Assembly (NCBI GenBank): GCA_051024685.1
Contig: JAZHPA010000019.1
Coordinates: forward strand, 1 to 51,074
Source: UBA12545 sp051024685
Lineage (GTDB): Bacteria; Bacillota; DSM-521; Neomoorellales; Neomoorellaceae
Direction: 5' to 3'
DNA: 51,074 nucleotides
A program made the translations under genes and the position numbers. The notes beneath the pieces are model-generated. The model saw only the letters and a list, made by a program, of their open reading frames with translations. It was not told where the DNA came from and made no database searches. This document shows positions 16,402-24,634 of the stretch, piece by piece. How positions within the stretch are numbered: position 1 is the stretch's first letter; every line of letters starts with the position of its first letter.

Positions 16402-17749
16402 CTCTCCCACCAACGTTACTCCTTTCCAGTTCTTCCCGTCGCAGAACTACTGCCCGGGCGTGGGCCGTCAGGCCCTCGGCCTCAGCCAGTTTCTCCACGT
16501 CCCGAGCTGCTTTAATTAAGCCTTCACCGCTATAAGCGATCAGGCTGCTCTTCTTAAGGAAAGTATCCACACTCAAGGGGGAGTAAAAACGGGCCGTACT
16601 CCCGGTGGGCAACACATGGCTGGGACCGGCCAGGTAATCGCCCAGGGGTTCGGGTGAATAAGGACCCAGGAATATAGCCCCGGCGTTGGTCACCATCCCC
16701 AGCCACCGCCACGGATCGGCCACATAGAGCTCCAGGTGTTCGGGGGCCAGGCTATTGGCCACTTCCAGGGCCTGACGCATATCATCCACCAGTATGACGG
16801 CCCCGTAGTTTTCCAAGGCTTGGGCAGCTATAACGCGGCGAGGTAGGCCTGTCAGCTGCCTTTCCACCTCAACAATCACTGCCCGGGCCAGATCCCTATC
16901 CGGAGTTATAAGCACGGCACCGGCCAAAGGATCATGTTCGGCCTGGGAAAGAAGGTCGGCTGCCACCCAATCCGGCCGGGCCGTAGCATCCGCCAGGACC
17001 ACAATTTCGCTCGGCCCGGCCAGCATATCAATATCCACCCGGCCGTACACTTCTTTCTTGGCCAGGGTTACGTAGAGGTTGCCCGGGCCCACGATCTTAT
17101 CCACCGGTTTAACCAGCTCGGTACCGTAGGCCAAGGCGGCCACGGCCTGGGCCCCCCCCATTTTATAAATCTCCTCTACCCCGGATTCCCGCGCTGCCAC
17201 CAGCACCAAAGGATGGATGCTACCGTCCGGCCGTGGAGGTGTAGCCAGGACGACTTCCCTCACTCCCGCCACTTTCGCCGGCAAGGCGGCCATAAGCACC
17301 GAAGAAGGGTAAGCTGCCGTCCCTCCAGGTATGTAAATCCCCACCCGCCTTAACGGCCGGCAGAGCTGTCCCAAAACATTACCGGCCTCATCGGTCGTGA
17401 GCCAGGAGTTTTCCAGCTGGCGCCGGTGGTAATCTGTAATGTTGGCCTTGGCCCGCCGGATGGCGGCCAACAGCCCGGGTTCCACCTCTGCGTAAGCGGC
17501 CTCAACTTCCTCCGGCTTTACGCGGAAAGTTTCTTCGGTTAAAGACACGCGGTCCAACTCTCGGGTGTAAGCAAAGACCGCTGCTTGTCCCTGGCTGCGA
17601 ACTGCCTCCACAATAGAGCGTACCCGTAAGGCTGCCTCTTCCTGAGCGGCCAACCGGCCTCCCCACAAGTCCTGCCAGGACGCATCTTCCCCTTCGATCA
17701 GGCGCAGCAACAAGTCCTTTACCCCTCTTTCGAACCATGAAAATGGCAT
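16388..17749 (-). CDS. hisD: Histidinol dehydrogenase HisD
   Basis: It carries out the final two NAD-dependent oxidations to histidine. Visible motifs include YIPGGTAAYPSSVLM, KIVGPGNLYVTLAKK, DMLAGPSEIVVLAD, the zinc-ligand segment LLSQAEHDPLAGAVLIT, and SVDTFLKKSS. The 453-residue length is slightly above the usual 430 or so. It heads this half of the histidine genes. In many relatives hisD directly follows hisG; here 4.3 kb of unrelated genes lie between them. Confidence 0.97.
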   Translation of the reverse strand: MPFSWFERGVKDLLLRLIEGEDASWQDLWGGRLAAQEEAALRVRSIVEAVRSQGQAAVFAYTRELDRVSLTEETFRVKPEEVEAAYAEVEPGLLAAIRRAKANITDYHRRQLENSWLTTDEAGNVLGQLCRPLRRVGIYIPGGTAAYPSSVLMAALPAKVAGVREVVLATPPRPDGSIHPLVLVAARESGVEEIYKMGGAQAVAALAYGTELVKPVDKIVGPGNLYVTLAKKEVYGRVDIDMLAGPSEIVVLADATARPDWVAADLLSQAEHDPLAGAVLITPDRDLARAVIVEVERQLTGLPRRVIAAQALENYGAVILVDDMRQALEVANSLAPEHLELYVADPWRWLGMVTNAGAIFLGPYSPEPLGDYLAGPSHVLPTGSTARFYSPLSVDTFLKKSSLIAYSGEGLIKAARDVEKLAEAEGLTAHARAVVLRREELERSNVGGRDAGN

Positions 17750-17991
17750 GAAGTGTAGTTCGCCTTGCTACGGGAACATTATAACAGAAAAAAAGTTAAG
17801 GGAAAATACTTCTCCTGCCAGCTCTCGTTTAATACCCCCTTACCTTCTAAGAAAATACCAAACTTAGGGAACCTTTTCCCTGGAAGAATCGTTACAATAG
17901 ATGTCAGGGGAAAATAAGCCCGGGAAAGGGGGGCAGATAGGTACTCGGGGTACCCCGGAAAAGATCCAAGAAAATTAAGGAGGTTCAATAA

Positions 17992-20190
17992 GTGGGCAAG
18001 GCTGACCAAGGTGTCTTAAAGCGTGCGCTGTTAGCAGTTGCCTTACTGTGGGCGAGCCTGGTGCTGTTACCGGGAATCGCCCAGGCGGAGGCAAAACCCG
18101 CGATGACCCTGGAACAGGCCGTTGAGAAGGTCAAAGCTGTTTTCGAAGTGCCTAAGGATTTCACCCAATTCTCCTCGAGCTACCAGCAAGACGAAGAACG
18201 GCAGAGCTGGCAGCTGACCTGGCAAACAGCCAAAGAACCCGGCGGAACCATGATTGTCACGGTAGATGCCCAAACGGGTGAAATCCTTAGCATGTACATG
18301 TGGCGGTCCAGGCCGCAACCCGAAACCCAGGTCAAGCTCCCGGCCATTTCCCGGCAGGAGGCCCTCAAGACGGCAGAGCAACTGCTGCACCGCCTGCAGA
18401 CCTCGCGGCTAAAAGAATTAAGCCTGCAGGCCGGTGAAGAAGAGCTCTTGCCCTTATTGGCCTGGCAACCGTCAGCCTACAATTTTCGCTGGCAACGCCA
18501 GGTAAACGGCATTCCCTTCCCTGCCGACGGTGTTTCTATTGCCGTTGACACCCAGACGGGTCAAATAACCTCTTACGCATTCAGATGGACCCAGGCGCAA
18601 TTTCCCGATGCCACCCAAGCTATTCCTCCGGAGAAGGCCCGTCAAGCTTTTGACCAGGCAGGGATGCTTAAGCTGCAGTACTTCCGCCCCTATCCCACCG
18701 AACCAAAACAAAAAGTGCCCGTCATGCTCGTCTACCGCCTGGACCACCCGTCCGGCGGCGCTATTGATGCCCTGACGGGGGAGCCGGTGGACCTGGACGG
18801 CGGGTGGATGGGAAGCCCCGGGGGTGGGGAACCAGGAGGCATGGGTACCTACGATCGGGCTATGAAACAGGCCCAGGAACAGCACTCTACTCCCCTTACC
18901 CCGGAAGAGATTCGGGAAATACAGGAATCCACCAGGCTCATTTCCCAGCAGGAGGCCGAAGCCGTCGTACGTCAATGGGTTACCATCCCCCAAGATTTCA
19001 AACTTAGTAACGCTGCCCTGACCGCTGACAACTGGGTGGACCCTCCGCTGCGCACCTGGAACTTTAACTGGACCGCTCAAAAGGATAACGATAACTTCCA
19101 GTACATTCACGCCCGGGTCAACGCCGTCACCGGTGAACTGTTGAGTTTTTATATAGGCCCCTCCCGCAGTGAGACCGGAAAAGAAGCGCCGCGGCTGACC
19201 CGCCAGGAAGCCCGCACCAAGGCCGAGGCCTTCCTGCAAAAAATCCAGCCCGGTCGTTTTCGCCAGGTAGAACTACTGGAAGAGCGCTATCTTGAGCCCA
19301 TCCAGCCCCTGAAAGGAGAACTTCCTGCCTATCATATTTTCTACTACCGCCGGGTAGTGAACAACATCTCCTACCCAGATAACGGGTTTAGCATTACCGT
19401 GGATTCGGCCACCGGTGATATTACATCCTATAACCTTAACTGGTCGGAGTTGGATTTCCCGCCGGCCGAAGGTGTACTGTCCCCCGCGGAGGCCGCCAAC
19501 CGGTATCTGGCCCGGCAGCCCCTCACCTTAAGTTACACTGAAATTTACCGCCCCCAAAGAGCGCGGGAAATAAGGCTGGTGTACCGTCCTACGGTGCTTC
19601 CAGGTACTCAAGGGGCAGCTATGATTGAGGCCAAGACAGGCGAAGCCCTGGACTGGCAGGGAAGACCCGTGGCTCAGCAGCCGCGGCCTTATCGCTTCAC
19701 CGATATCGCCGGTCACTGGGCAGAGAAAGAGATCTCGCTCCTGGGCCAGGCCGGGCTGTTCGGCGAGTACGGTAACACTTTCCGCCCCGAGGAAAAGATC
19801 AGTGCAGCCCCGCTTCTCCGGGCCATGATAAATGCCCAGGACGGGGTGTGGGCCACCACAGGTCTCACCGACGAACAGGTACTGGAAAAGGCCAAACAGC
19901 GCGGTTGGGTAAAGGAGAACCTGCAGCCGCGCGATACCATAAGCCGCCAGATGCTGGCCCGCCTAATGGTGCGCTTCCTGGGTCTCGACCGGGCGGCCCG
20001 GGCCCAGGGAATTTTTAGTGTACCCTTTGCTGACGCCCGGAACATACCCCCTGATTCCCTTGGCTACGTAGCCTTAAGTTACGGACTAGGCATCCTGAAG
20101 GGGGACGGCCAGGCTTTCCGTCCCGGGGACCCGGTATCCCGCGCCGAAGCTGCCGTAGCCCTTACGAGAACATTGTCTCTGGAAAACTAA
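17992..20190 (+). CDS. Secreted PepSY/YcdB-like repeat protein with S-layer homology domains
   Basis: This 732-residue protein starts at GTG 17992 behind AAGGAGG. A signal peptide (about 10-32, ending GIAQAEA) is followed by at least two long repeats. Each contains a PepSY/YcdB-like unit: W.L.W..., a V.VDA.TGEILS.Y strand (about residues 95-105 and 385-395), and a FP..G..I.VD..TG.I.SY strand. The last 170 or so residues carry S-layer homology motifs (FTDIAGHWAEKEI, FRPEEKISAAPLL, FRPGDPVSRAEAAVAL). It is therefore probably anchored to the cell-wall polymer. It is divergent from hisD and convergent with the sigma/anti-sigma pair. Confidence 0.8.
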   Translation: MGKADQGVLKRALLAVALLWASLVLLPGIAQAEAKPAMTLEQAVEKVKAVFEVPKDFTQFSSSYQQDEERQSWQLTWQTAKEPGGTMIVTVDAQTGEILSMYMWRSRPQPETQVKLPAISRQEALKTAEQLLHRLQTSRLKELSLQAGEEELLPLLAWQPSAYNFRWQRQVNGIPFPADGVSIAVDTQTGQITSYAFRWTQAQFPDATQAIPPEKARQAFDQAGMLKLQYFRPYPTEPKQKVPVMLVYRLDHPSGGAIDALTGEPVDLDGGWMGSPGGGEPGGMGTYDRAMKQAQEQHSTPLTPEEIREIQESTRLISQQEAEAVVRQWVTIPQDFKLSNAALTADNWVDPPLRTWNFNWTAQKDNDNFQYIHARVNAVTGELLSFYIGPSRSETGKEAPRLTRQEARTKAEAFLQKIQPGRFRQVELLEERYLEPIQPLKGELPAYHIFYYRRVVNNISYPDNGFSITVDSATGDITSYNLNWSELDFPPAEGVLSPAEAANRYLARQPLTLSYTEIYRPQRAREIRLVYRPTVLPGTQGAAMIEAKTGEALDWQGRPVAQQPRPYRFTDIAGHWAEKEISLLGQAGLFGEYGNTFRPEEKISAAPLLRAMINAQDGVWATTGLTDEQVLEKAKQRGWVKENLQPRDTISRQMLARLMVRFLGLDRAARAQGIFSVPFADARNIPPDSLGYVALSYGLGILKGDGQAFRPGDPVSRAEAAVALTRTLSLEN

Positions 20191-20195
20191 TAACG

Positions 20196-20230
20196 GCAAG
20201 GCCCCCGGCAAGAAACGCCGGGGGCCTTGC
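20196..20230 (+). terminator. Strong hairpin, probable terminator between convergent genes
   Basis: A perfect 14-bp stem (GCAAGGCCCCCGGC at 20196-20209 with 20217-20230) and a 7-nt loop lie 6 nt after the stop of the S-layer-type protein. The T-run is weak, but the position between convergent genes fits termination from either side. Confidence 0.7.
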
Positions 20231-20330
20231 ATCCTTCGCTCTAACCCTCCGTGAGGCCCCATCACCTCACCTGAAAGCCACCCGCCTGGGGAGAATATTT
20301 CACCCCTACCTGGCGGAGGGGGCATTGTAG

Positions 20331-21158
20331 TTACTCCTGGACCGGCCCTGCGGCCTTCCGGAGGGAAGCGGCAATTCTAACGATATCTTCCTTCTCGACG
20401 TTCCCCTTTACTTGTATTGCAACATGGTCTTCATCCCTAAAATGCACGCTGTAGGAACCTTCGCCGCCGACCAGCCGTGCCTTCAGACCGTTGATGGTGA
20501 TGGTTTCCTCCCGGACTACCCTTCCGGATGAAAAAGTGACCTGGTCTTCCGCTGTATTGCTCTGGGTAATTTCCACCGTGTGTGACTGGTTACCGTAAAC
20601 AAGCCTGACGCGGGCCCCGGCGGCCCCTTGAGCTTCCTGGGGCTCGACTTCCAAGCTTTTAAGCTCGAATCCCGGAGGTAAGTAAGTCGGCAATTTGACC
20701 GGAAAGGGCAGCCCTTTATCCTTAAGTTCGGGAGGCAAGGTGTCCCTTGCTTCTTGCCGGGTACCCGCCGTCACCCCTTCCTGGTCTGGCATGACGTCAG
20801 CGGGCGATTTCATAGTAACGCCAGGCAGGGTGCTACTTGCCTCTTGCTGCCCACTCACCATGATCCTATCCCGGCCTGACGTGAAGCTCAAGATTTGCCG
20901 GCTCCAGGCAGTTACCACCTCCGGATAAAGGATGGCCGGCATGCCGATGAAAAAGACCAACAAAACGGCGGCGGCAACCAAATACCGCCTCCGGCGACTT
21001 TTTTGCACCTCGCGGCGCCTGCTCTGGACCGTTCGCCAAACCTCGGCCCACTGGTTATCTGTGGGCGTGGGAACGGGCTGCCTTTCTATCTCGCGGATAA
21101 TGATTTCTTTCAGAAGCCGTTCCCAATAACCCTCCTGCGCCATCTCCAGGGTCAACAC
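20331..21158 (-). CDS. Probable anti-sigma factor with DUF4367 domain
   Basis: This 275-residue protein has an N-terminal cytoplasmic part, one membrane segment (about 59-78, YLVAAAVLLVFFIGMPAIL) after a basic stretch, and an extracytoplasmic C-terminal domain. That domain begins FPVKLPTYLPPGFELKSLEV and ends in a VHFRDEDHVAIQVKG strand, the layout of DUF4367 proteins. Its start overlaps the sigma-factor stop by 7 nt, so the two are co-translated. By position and topology it should hold the sigma factor at the membrane. I see no zinc-binding HxxxCxxC motif, so it is not a classical ZAS-type anti-sigma factor. Confidence 0.75.
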   Translation of the reverse strand: MLTLEMAQEGYWERLLKEIIIREIERQPVPTPTDNQWAEVWRTVQSRRREVQKSRRRRYLVAAAVLLVFFIGMPAILYPEVVTAWSRQILSFTSGRDRIMVSGQQEASSTLPGVTMKSPADVMPDQEGVTAGTRQEARDTLPPELKDKGLPFPVKLPTYLPPGFELKSLEVEPQEAQGAAGARVRLVYGNQSHTVEITQSNTAEDQVTFSSGRVVREETITINGLKARLVGGEGSYSVHFRDEDHVAIQVKGNVEKEDIVRIAASLRKAAGPVQE

Positions 21159-21688
21159 CTCCTGAGTTCCCTTTCTTCCCGGGCAAGTTCGCCTTTTCGT
21201 TTAAGATAGCTTAAGGCCCGGTGCAACCTGGACTTCACCGTACCCTCCTTGACCTGCATAATCTCGGCCGTTTCTTTGACTGAAAAATCACAGTAAAAGC
21301 GCAGATAAATAATTTGCCGATAACTGGCCGGTAACCCCTGCAACAAGTGGTATACTATGGTTTTATTTTCCGCGGCCAGAAAAGCAGCATCCTGGTGCAC
21401 GACCCGTCCGGTTCCTCTGGCCGCAGCCTGTTCCCGCGCCTGTAACTTCTTATGCTTGCGCCACAGATCGATGGCCTTACGGGCGGTAATCGTCTTAAGC
21501 CACCTCAAGAAATTATCGTCTCCGGGCAGCTTGTCGAAATGGGTAAAAACCTCGATAAAGGCCTCCTGGGTGGCATCTTCCGCCAGGTTATGGTCCTTAA
21601 GTATAGCCCAGGCCGTGTAAAAGGCCTGGGAATAAAAGCTTTCATAAATGACGCGAAACTGTTTTTCATCCTGGGAGGGGTAACCCAA
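21152..21688 (-). CDS. ECF-type RNA polymerase sigma factor
   Basis: This is a 178-residue group 4 sigma factor. Region 2 spans about residues 10-80 (FYTAWAILKDHNLAEDATQE, FLRWLKTITARKAIDLWRKH). Region 4 spans about 110-165 (LPASYRQIIYLRFYCDFSVK, AEIMQVKEGTVKSRLHRAL). The start is uncertain: TTG 21688 has a weakly spaced AGGAAAGG upstream, and an in-frame GTG lies at 21697. It is paired with the anti-sigma gene. The nearby convergent S-layer-type gene is a natural candidate target, which is inference. Confidence 0.9.
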   Translation of the reverse strand: MGYPSQDEKQFRVIYESFYSQAFYTAWAILKDHNLAEDATQEAFIEVFTHFDKLPGDDNFLRWLKTITARKAIDLWRKHKKLQAREQAAARGTGRVVHQDAAFLAAENKTIVYHLLQGLPASYRQIIYLRFYCDFSVKETAEIMQVKEGTVKSRLHRALSYLKRKGELAREERELRRC

Positions 21689-21697
21689 AAGAAAACA

Positions 21698-22079
21698 CCA
21701 GCCCTTTCCTGTGAGGTAATAAAATGGAATTTCACCGCAGGAACGCCCCGGTTACTCGTAAATGTCATTTATCGAAATTAGGACAAGAAAGGCGAGATGG
21801 GGGAGTAGCTGTCAAATAGGCACTAATTAATGTCTCTTAAGGAAAATCATAAACTATCTTGATAAAATTGGGAAGGCCCTTTTCTCCTAAATTATTGCTC
21901 TCTATTGTTGGTTCATGTCTGCCCACAATTTATTAAGGCCTGGCTTTCTCACCAGGCGCTGCCGAAGATTATAATAGTTCAAGCTGGGTTTAAACGCCGT
22001 TGCCCCTCAAAAATTTATTATGTTTTGACCAATTTGTGGAAGCAACGCCAGCCACCTGCTTGCTTGGGATAGCCGGTTA
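21698..22079. other. Intergenic region between hisG and the sigma-factor gene
   Basis: No gene was found in this AT-rich stretch of about 380 bases. On the minus strand a GCCTGG...CCAGGC hairpin (about 21938-21959) might weakly terminate the hisZ-hisG transcript. The promoter of the sigma-factor gene should lie toward the 21700 end; I see a lone TTGACA-like box but no matching -10. Confidence 0.4.
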
Positions 22080-22751
22080 TTATTCCGTTTTTGCAGTGTT
22101 GCTCGCCTGCCGCAGCTTTTCCACCAGGGGCTGGAGGCGGTCGTGGTGTATGCGATAGCTTACGCGGTTGGCAATGAGCCGGGCCGTGGCCTGAAAAATA
22201 GGCTTCACTTCCACCAGGTCGTTCTCCTTTAAAGTCCGACCGGTAGAAACGATATCCACAATGAGGTCCGCCAGGCCCACCTGGGGGGCCAGTTCGATAT
22301 TCCCGTGCAACTTAATGATTTCCACCTGCTGCCCCAGGTCGGCAAAGAAATGGGCTGCTACCCGGGGAAACTTGGTGGCCACCCGGCGGCGGTTGGCCAG
22401 CAAGGTTTCCAGGGAGCCGCCGGCTTCTTCCCACTGCCGTCGCGGGGCAGCAACTACAAAGCGGCAGTAGCCAAAACCTAAGTCTACCAGCTCAAATACA
22501 TCGGCTCCGCTCTCTACCAGAGTATCTTTCCCCACAATCCCCAGGTCGGCCGCCCCATATTCTACATAGGTAGGCACATCGGTTGGCCGGCAGATGATAT
22601 AGCGCAGGGAGTCTTCTGGAAAGTTAAAGGTGAGCTGCCTGGCTTCGGTGGAAACTCCTTCCACGGGCAGTCCGGCTGCGGCTAAAAGTTTTAAGGTCTC
22701 ATGCCCCAACTTTCCCTTGGGCAGGGCTAAGGTCACCACCACGTCATTCAT
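22080..22751 (-). CDS. hisG: ATP phosphoribosyltransferase, short form HisG
   Basis: It catalyses the first and committed step of histidine synthesis, ATP plus PRPP to phosphoribosyl-ATP. At 223 residues it is the short form, which lacks the C-terminal regulatory domain and needs HisZ. Motifs: TLALPKGKLG at the N-terminus, GAADLGIVGKDTLVESG, and the PRPP-binding loop DLIVDIVSTGRTLKENDL. Its start overlaps the hisZ stop by 4 nt, in keeping with formation of a HisG-HisZ complex. Confidence 0.97.
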   Translation of the reverse strand: MNDVVVTLALPKGKLGHETLKLLAAAGLPVEGVSTEARQLTFNFPEDSLRYIICRPTDVPTYVEYGAADLGIVGKDTLVESGADVFELVDLGFGYCRFVVAAPRRQWEEAGGSLETLLANRRRVATKFPRVAAHFFADLGQQVEIIKLHGNIELAPQVGLADLIVDIVSTGRTLKENDLVEVKPIFQATARLIANRVSYRIHHDRLQPLVEKLRQASNTAKTE

Positions 22752-23935
22752 TCCTCTTCACCCCCGGCCACCCATACGGGAGTGAGCTTCCGTTCCGCTG
22801 CTTCTCCGGCGGCCTCTTCCCGGCTCTTCAGGCCCCAAGCCAGCTCCACCCGCGCTCCTGTAAGCCGCAATTCCCTGGCCCGGATAAGGACAGCCGCCAG
22901 ATCCTCCCCCGCCACCAGGTAACCTGAAGGGCTCTCCTCTGGGTGGGAACCTAGTCCATTCCTGACAGCCAGCACCCGCTCCAGCCCCAGAGCAAATCCG
23001 GTGGCCGGACAGGGATACCCGAACTCCTGTAACAGCTCGTCGTAACGACCCCCGCCCAGAACGGGAAACCCCAGGCCGGCCGTATAACCTTCGAATACGA
23101 GCCCGGTATAATAATCAAAATCCCTCAAAATTCCCAGGTCGATGAAGAGATAGGATCCCAGACCGTAGCGCTCCAGGACGGCCACAACTTCTTCCAGCTG
23201 CGCCAGGGGCTCCTGGGCCGCTTTCATTTTGGAAATGGGACCAGCTCCCCGCAGGGCATCCCGGCCACCGTGCAGGGTAAAAAGCAGTTCCAGGCACCGC
23301 CGGGCGTCGCCCTTAAGGCCGTATTCCTCACAAAGGTAACTCAAGCGCACCCAGTCTTTGCCCACCATAGCTTCCTTAACTCTGGCCAGGGCCTCCCCGG
23401 GCAAATTCAGCTCGGCCAGTACTCCTTTGGTCACCGCCACCTGTCCCAGCCCTACCCGGAAATCCTTGAGGCCCGCTTTCAGCAGGGTCTCCACCGCCAG
23501 GGCCACCACCTCGGAGTCGGCTCCCACCCCTTTAACCCCCAGGAGCTCCACCCCTGCCTGATTGAACTCCCGGCGCCGGCCGCGGGCCGGGTCTTCATAG
23601 CGGAAGACGGTAGCACTGTAGCAGAGGCGTAAAGGGAGTTTTTCCCTCTTGAGGCGAGTAGCTACCAGGCGGGCTATAGGTGCGGTCATCTCCGGCCGCA
23701 GGGCCAAAACCCGCCCCTGCCGGTCGATAAATTTATACAGCACATCCTCGCTGCTGGTCGCCTGCCCGGCCTGGAAAACTTCCACGAACTCAAAGGTTGG
23801 GGTTACCACCTCCTGGTAACCCCAGCCCTGGAAAAGCGCTAGCAGCTTGTTTTCTAAATCCCGTTTGGCCGCCGCCGCTCCGGGGAGAAAATCATCGACC
23901 CCCTCGGGCAACTGTAATTGTCGGTTAAAGTTCAA
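22748..23935 (-). CDS. hisZ: ATP phosphoribosyltransferase regulatory subunit HisZ
   Basis: This is a histidyl-tRNA-synthetase paralogue that activates short HisG and provides histidine feedback. Class II synthetase motif 2 (FRYEDPARGRRREFNQAGVE) and motif GGGRYDELLQEFG are visible, but the C-terminal anticodon-binding domain is reduced. The 395-residue length suits HisZ rather than HisS. The start is TTG 23935 with GAGGTGAGG 5 nt upstream. The adjacent short hisG supports the HisZ call. Confidence 0.93.
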   Translation of the reverse strand: MNFNRQLQLPEGVDDFLPGAAAAKRDLENKLLALFQGWGYQEVVTPTFEFVEVFQAGQATSSEDVLYKFIDRQGRVLALRPEMTAPIARLVATRLKREKLPLRLCYSATVFRYEDPARGRRREFNQAGVELLGVKGVGADSEVVALAVETLLKAGLKDFRVGLGQVAVTKGVLAELNLPGEALARVKEAMVGKDWVRLSYLCEEYGLKGDARRCLELLFTLHGGRDALRGAGPISKMKAAQEPLAQLEEVVAVLERYGLGSYLFIDLGILRDFDYYTGLVFEGYTAGLGFPVLGGGRYDELLQEFGYPCPATGFALGLERVLAVRNGLGSHPEESPSGYLVAGEDLAAVLIRARELRLTGARVELAWGLKSREEAAGEAAERKLTPVWVAGGEEE

Positions 23936-23983
23936 AGCGGCCTCACCTCGAAATAAAGCTAAATCCAGTACACCGCTACCGTA

Positions 23984-24013
23984 ATAATATCACCTAGCCT
24001 AAAGACGGAGCAA
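23984..24013 (-). promoter_or_regulatory. Candidate promoter of hisZ-hisG
   Basis: On the minus strand TTGCTC (24013-24008) and TATTAT (23989-23984) are separated by 18 bp, about 50 bp upstream of the hisZ start. The -35 box is imperfect. No T-box or other known histidine leader was recognised. Confidence 0.35.
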
Positions 24014-24109
24014 GATCCATTTTATCTTGAGAGCGGGGAGGTTCACCCCTGTCTTCGGCTCCATTTTGCATTTCACCCCTGCGCCTCTATCCCTTATTTT
24101 GTATATTTT

Positions 24110-24374
24110 GTATTCACTTTGTGGGCCGCGCGTCTGGTTTTCAAGACAAGCCTACCGAGTCCACAAGCGGGCGGGGCGGGCTTCCCTTCCACCTGAGTTG
24201 CTCCAGTGGAGCCCGGCTGTCCCGTGGCCCTCTTGGCGACCAGGACTCAAGTGTTTGAACGTCCGCTTCCCAGCAGAGGTCGGAGAAACCGGCCGGTATG
24301 CGAGGCATTCACCTCAGCAACCTGCTCCGGCGTGCCTTCAGCGAGCGACTCCCCGCCGGCCGACCGGGTTTTTT
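24110..24374 (+). ncRNA. Candidate plus-strand structured RNA of unknown type
   Basis: This GC-rich segment of about 265 bases sits in a 460-base gene-free gap. Its 3' part folds into a closed domain: GGTCGG (24278-24283) pairs with CCGACC (24360-24365), and CCGGCCGG (24289-24296) faces a complementary CCGGC (24356-24360). Inside is a GAGGCATTCACCTC hairpin. A GGG plus six T residues follow (24366-24374), as in an intrinsic terminator. There is no plus-strand coding gene upstream to terminate. An AT-rich segment at about 24092-24118 could hold a promoter, but no consensus is clear. I could not match it to RNase P RNA, SRP RNA, 6S RNA, tmRNA, tRNA or a known riboswitch. Confidence 0.35.
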
Positions 24375-24397
24375 AATTGCCGGCCGCAGAAGATTAT

Positions 24398-24634
24398 TCA
24401 GGGTAATCCTAAAGATCTCTCCAAGAGGCGGAATAAAGGTACCATGAGGCGTTCCATCCAATTGGTAGGATTGGGTAAGGGTAGGTTTAAGACCAGGGCC
24501 AGGCTCAAGGCCAGTCCCAGGGACCACACCATTCCCATCACTGCCAGCTCCTTGTATTTCTTCTGTTGATACAGGGGGACGGCCTCCCCGTAAGCTATAA
24601 GAGCAAAAACCACCACGATTAACAGAATAAACAT
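24398..24634 (-). CDS. Small membrane protein at the end of the germination operon
   Basis: This 78-residue protein has two predicted membrane segments (about 1-20, MFILLIVVVFALIAYGEAVP, and 32-52, MGMVWSLGLALSLALVLNL) joined by a short basic loop (YQQKKYKEL). Its start directly abuts the stop of the GerC-like gene, so it belongs to that operon. Small membrane proteins of this kind accompany gerA-type operons in some Clostridia and Bacilli (GerD/GerX-like accessory subunits). The precise role is unknown. Confidence 0.65.
   Translation of the reverse strand: MFILLIVVVFALIAYGEAVPLYQQKKYKELAVMGMVWSLGLALSLALVLNLPLPNPTNWMERLMVPLFRLLERSLGLP

Noticed and set aside
24110..24374. tRNA-Sec, RNase P RNA, SRP RNA or tmRNA in the hisZ upstream gap
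   Set aside because: TTCAA-like loops occur, but no acceptor or T-arm pairing could be made, and the conserved cores of RNase P, SRP and tmRNA are absent.
23936..24390. T-box leader for the histidine genes
   Set aside because: No T-box consensus (TGGNACCGCG-like) and no specifier loop could be found before hisZ.
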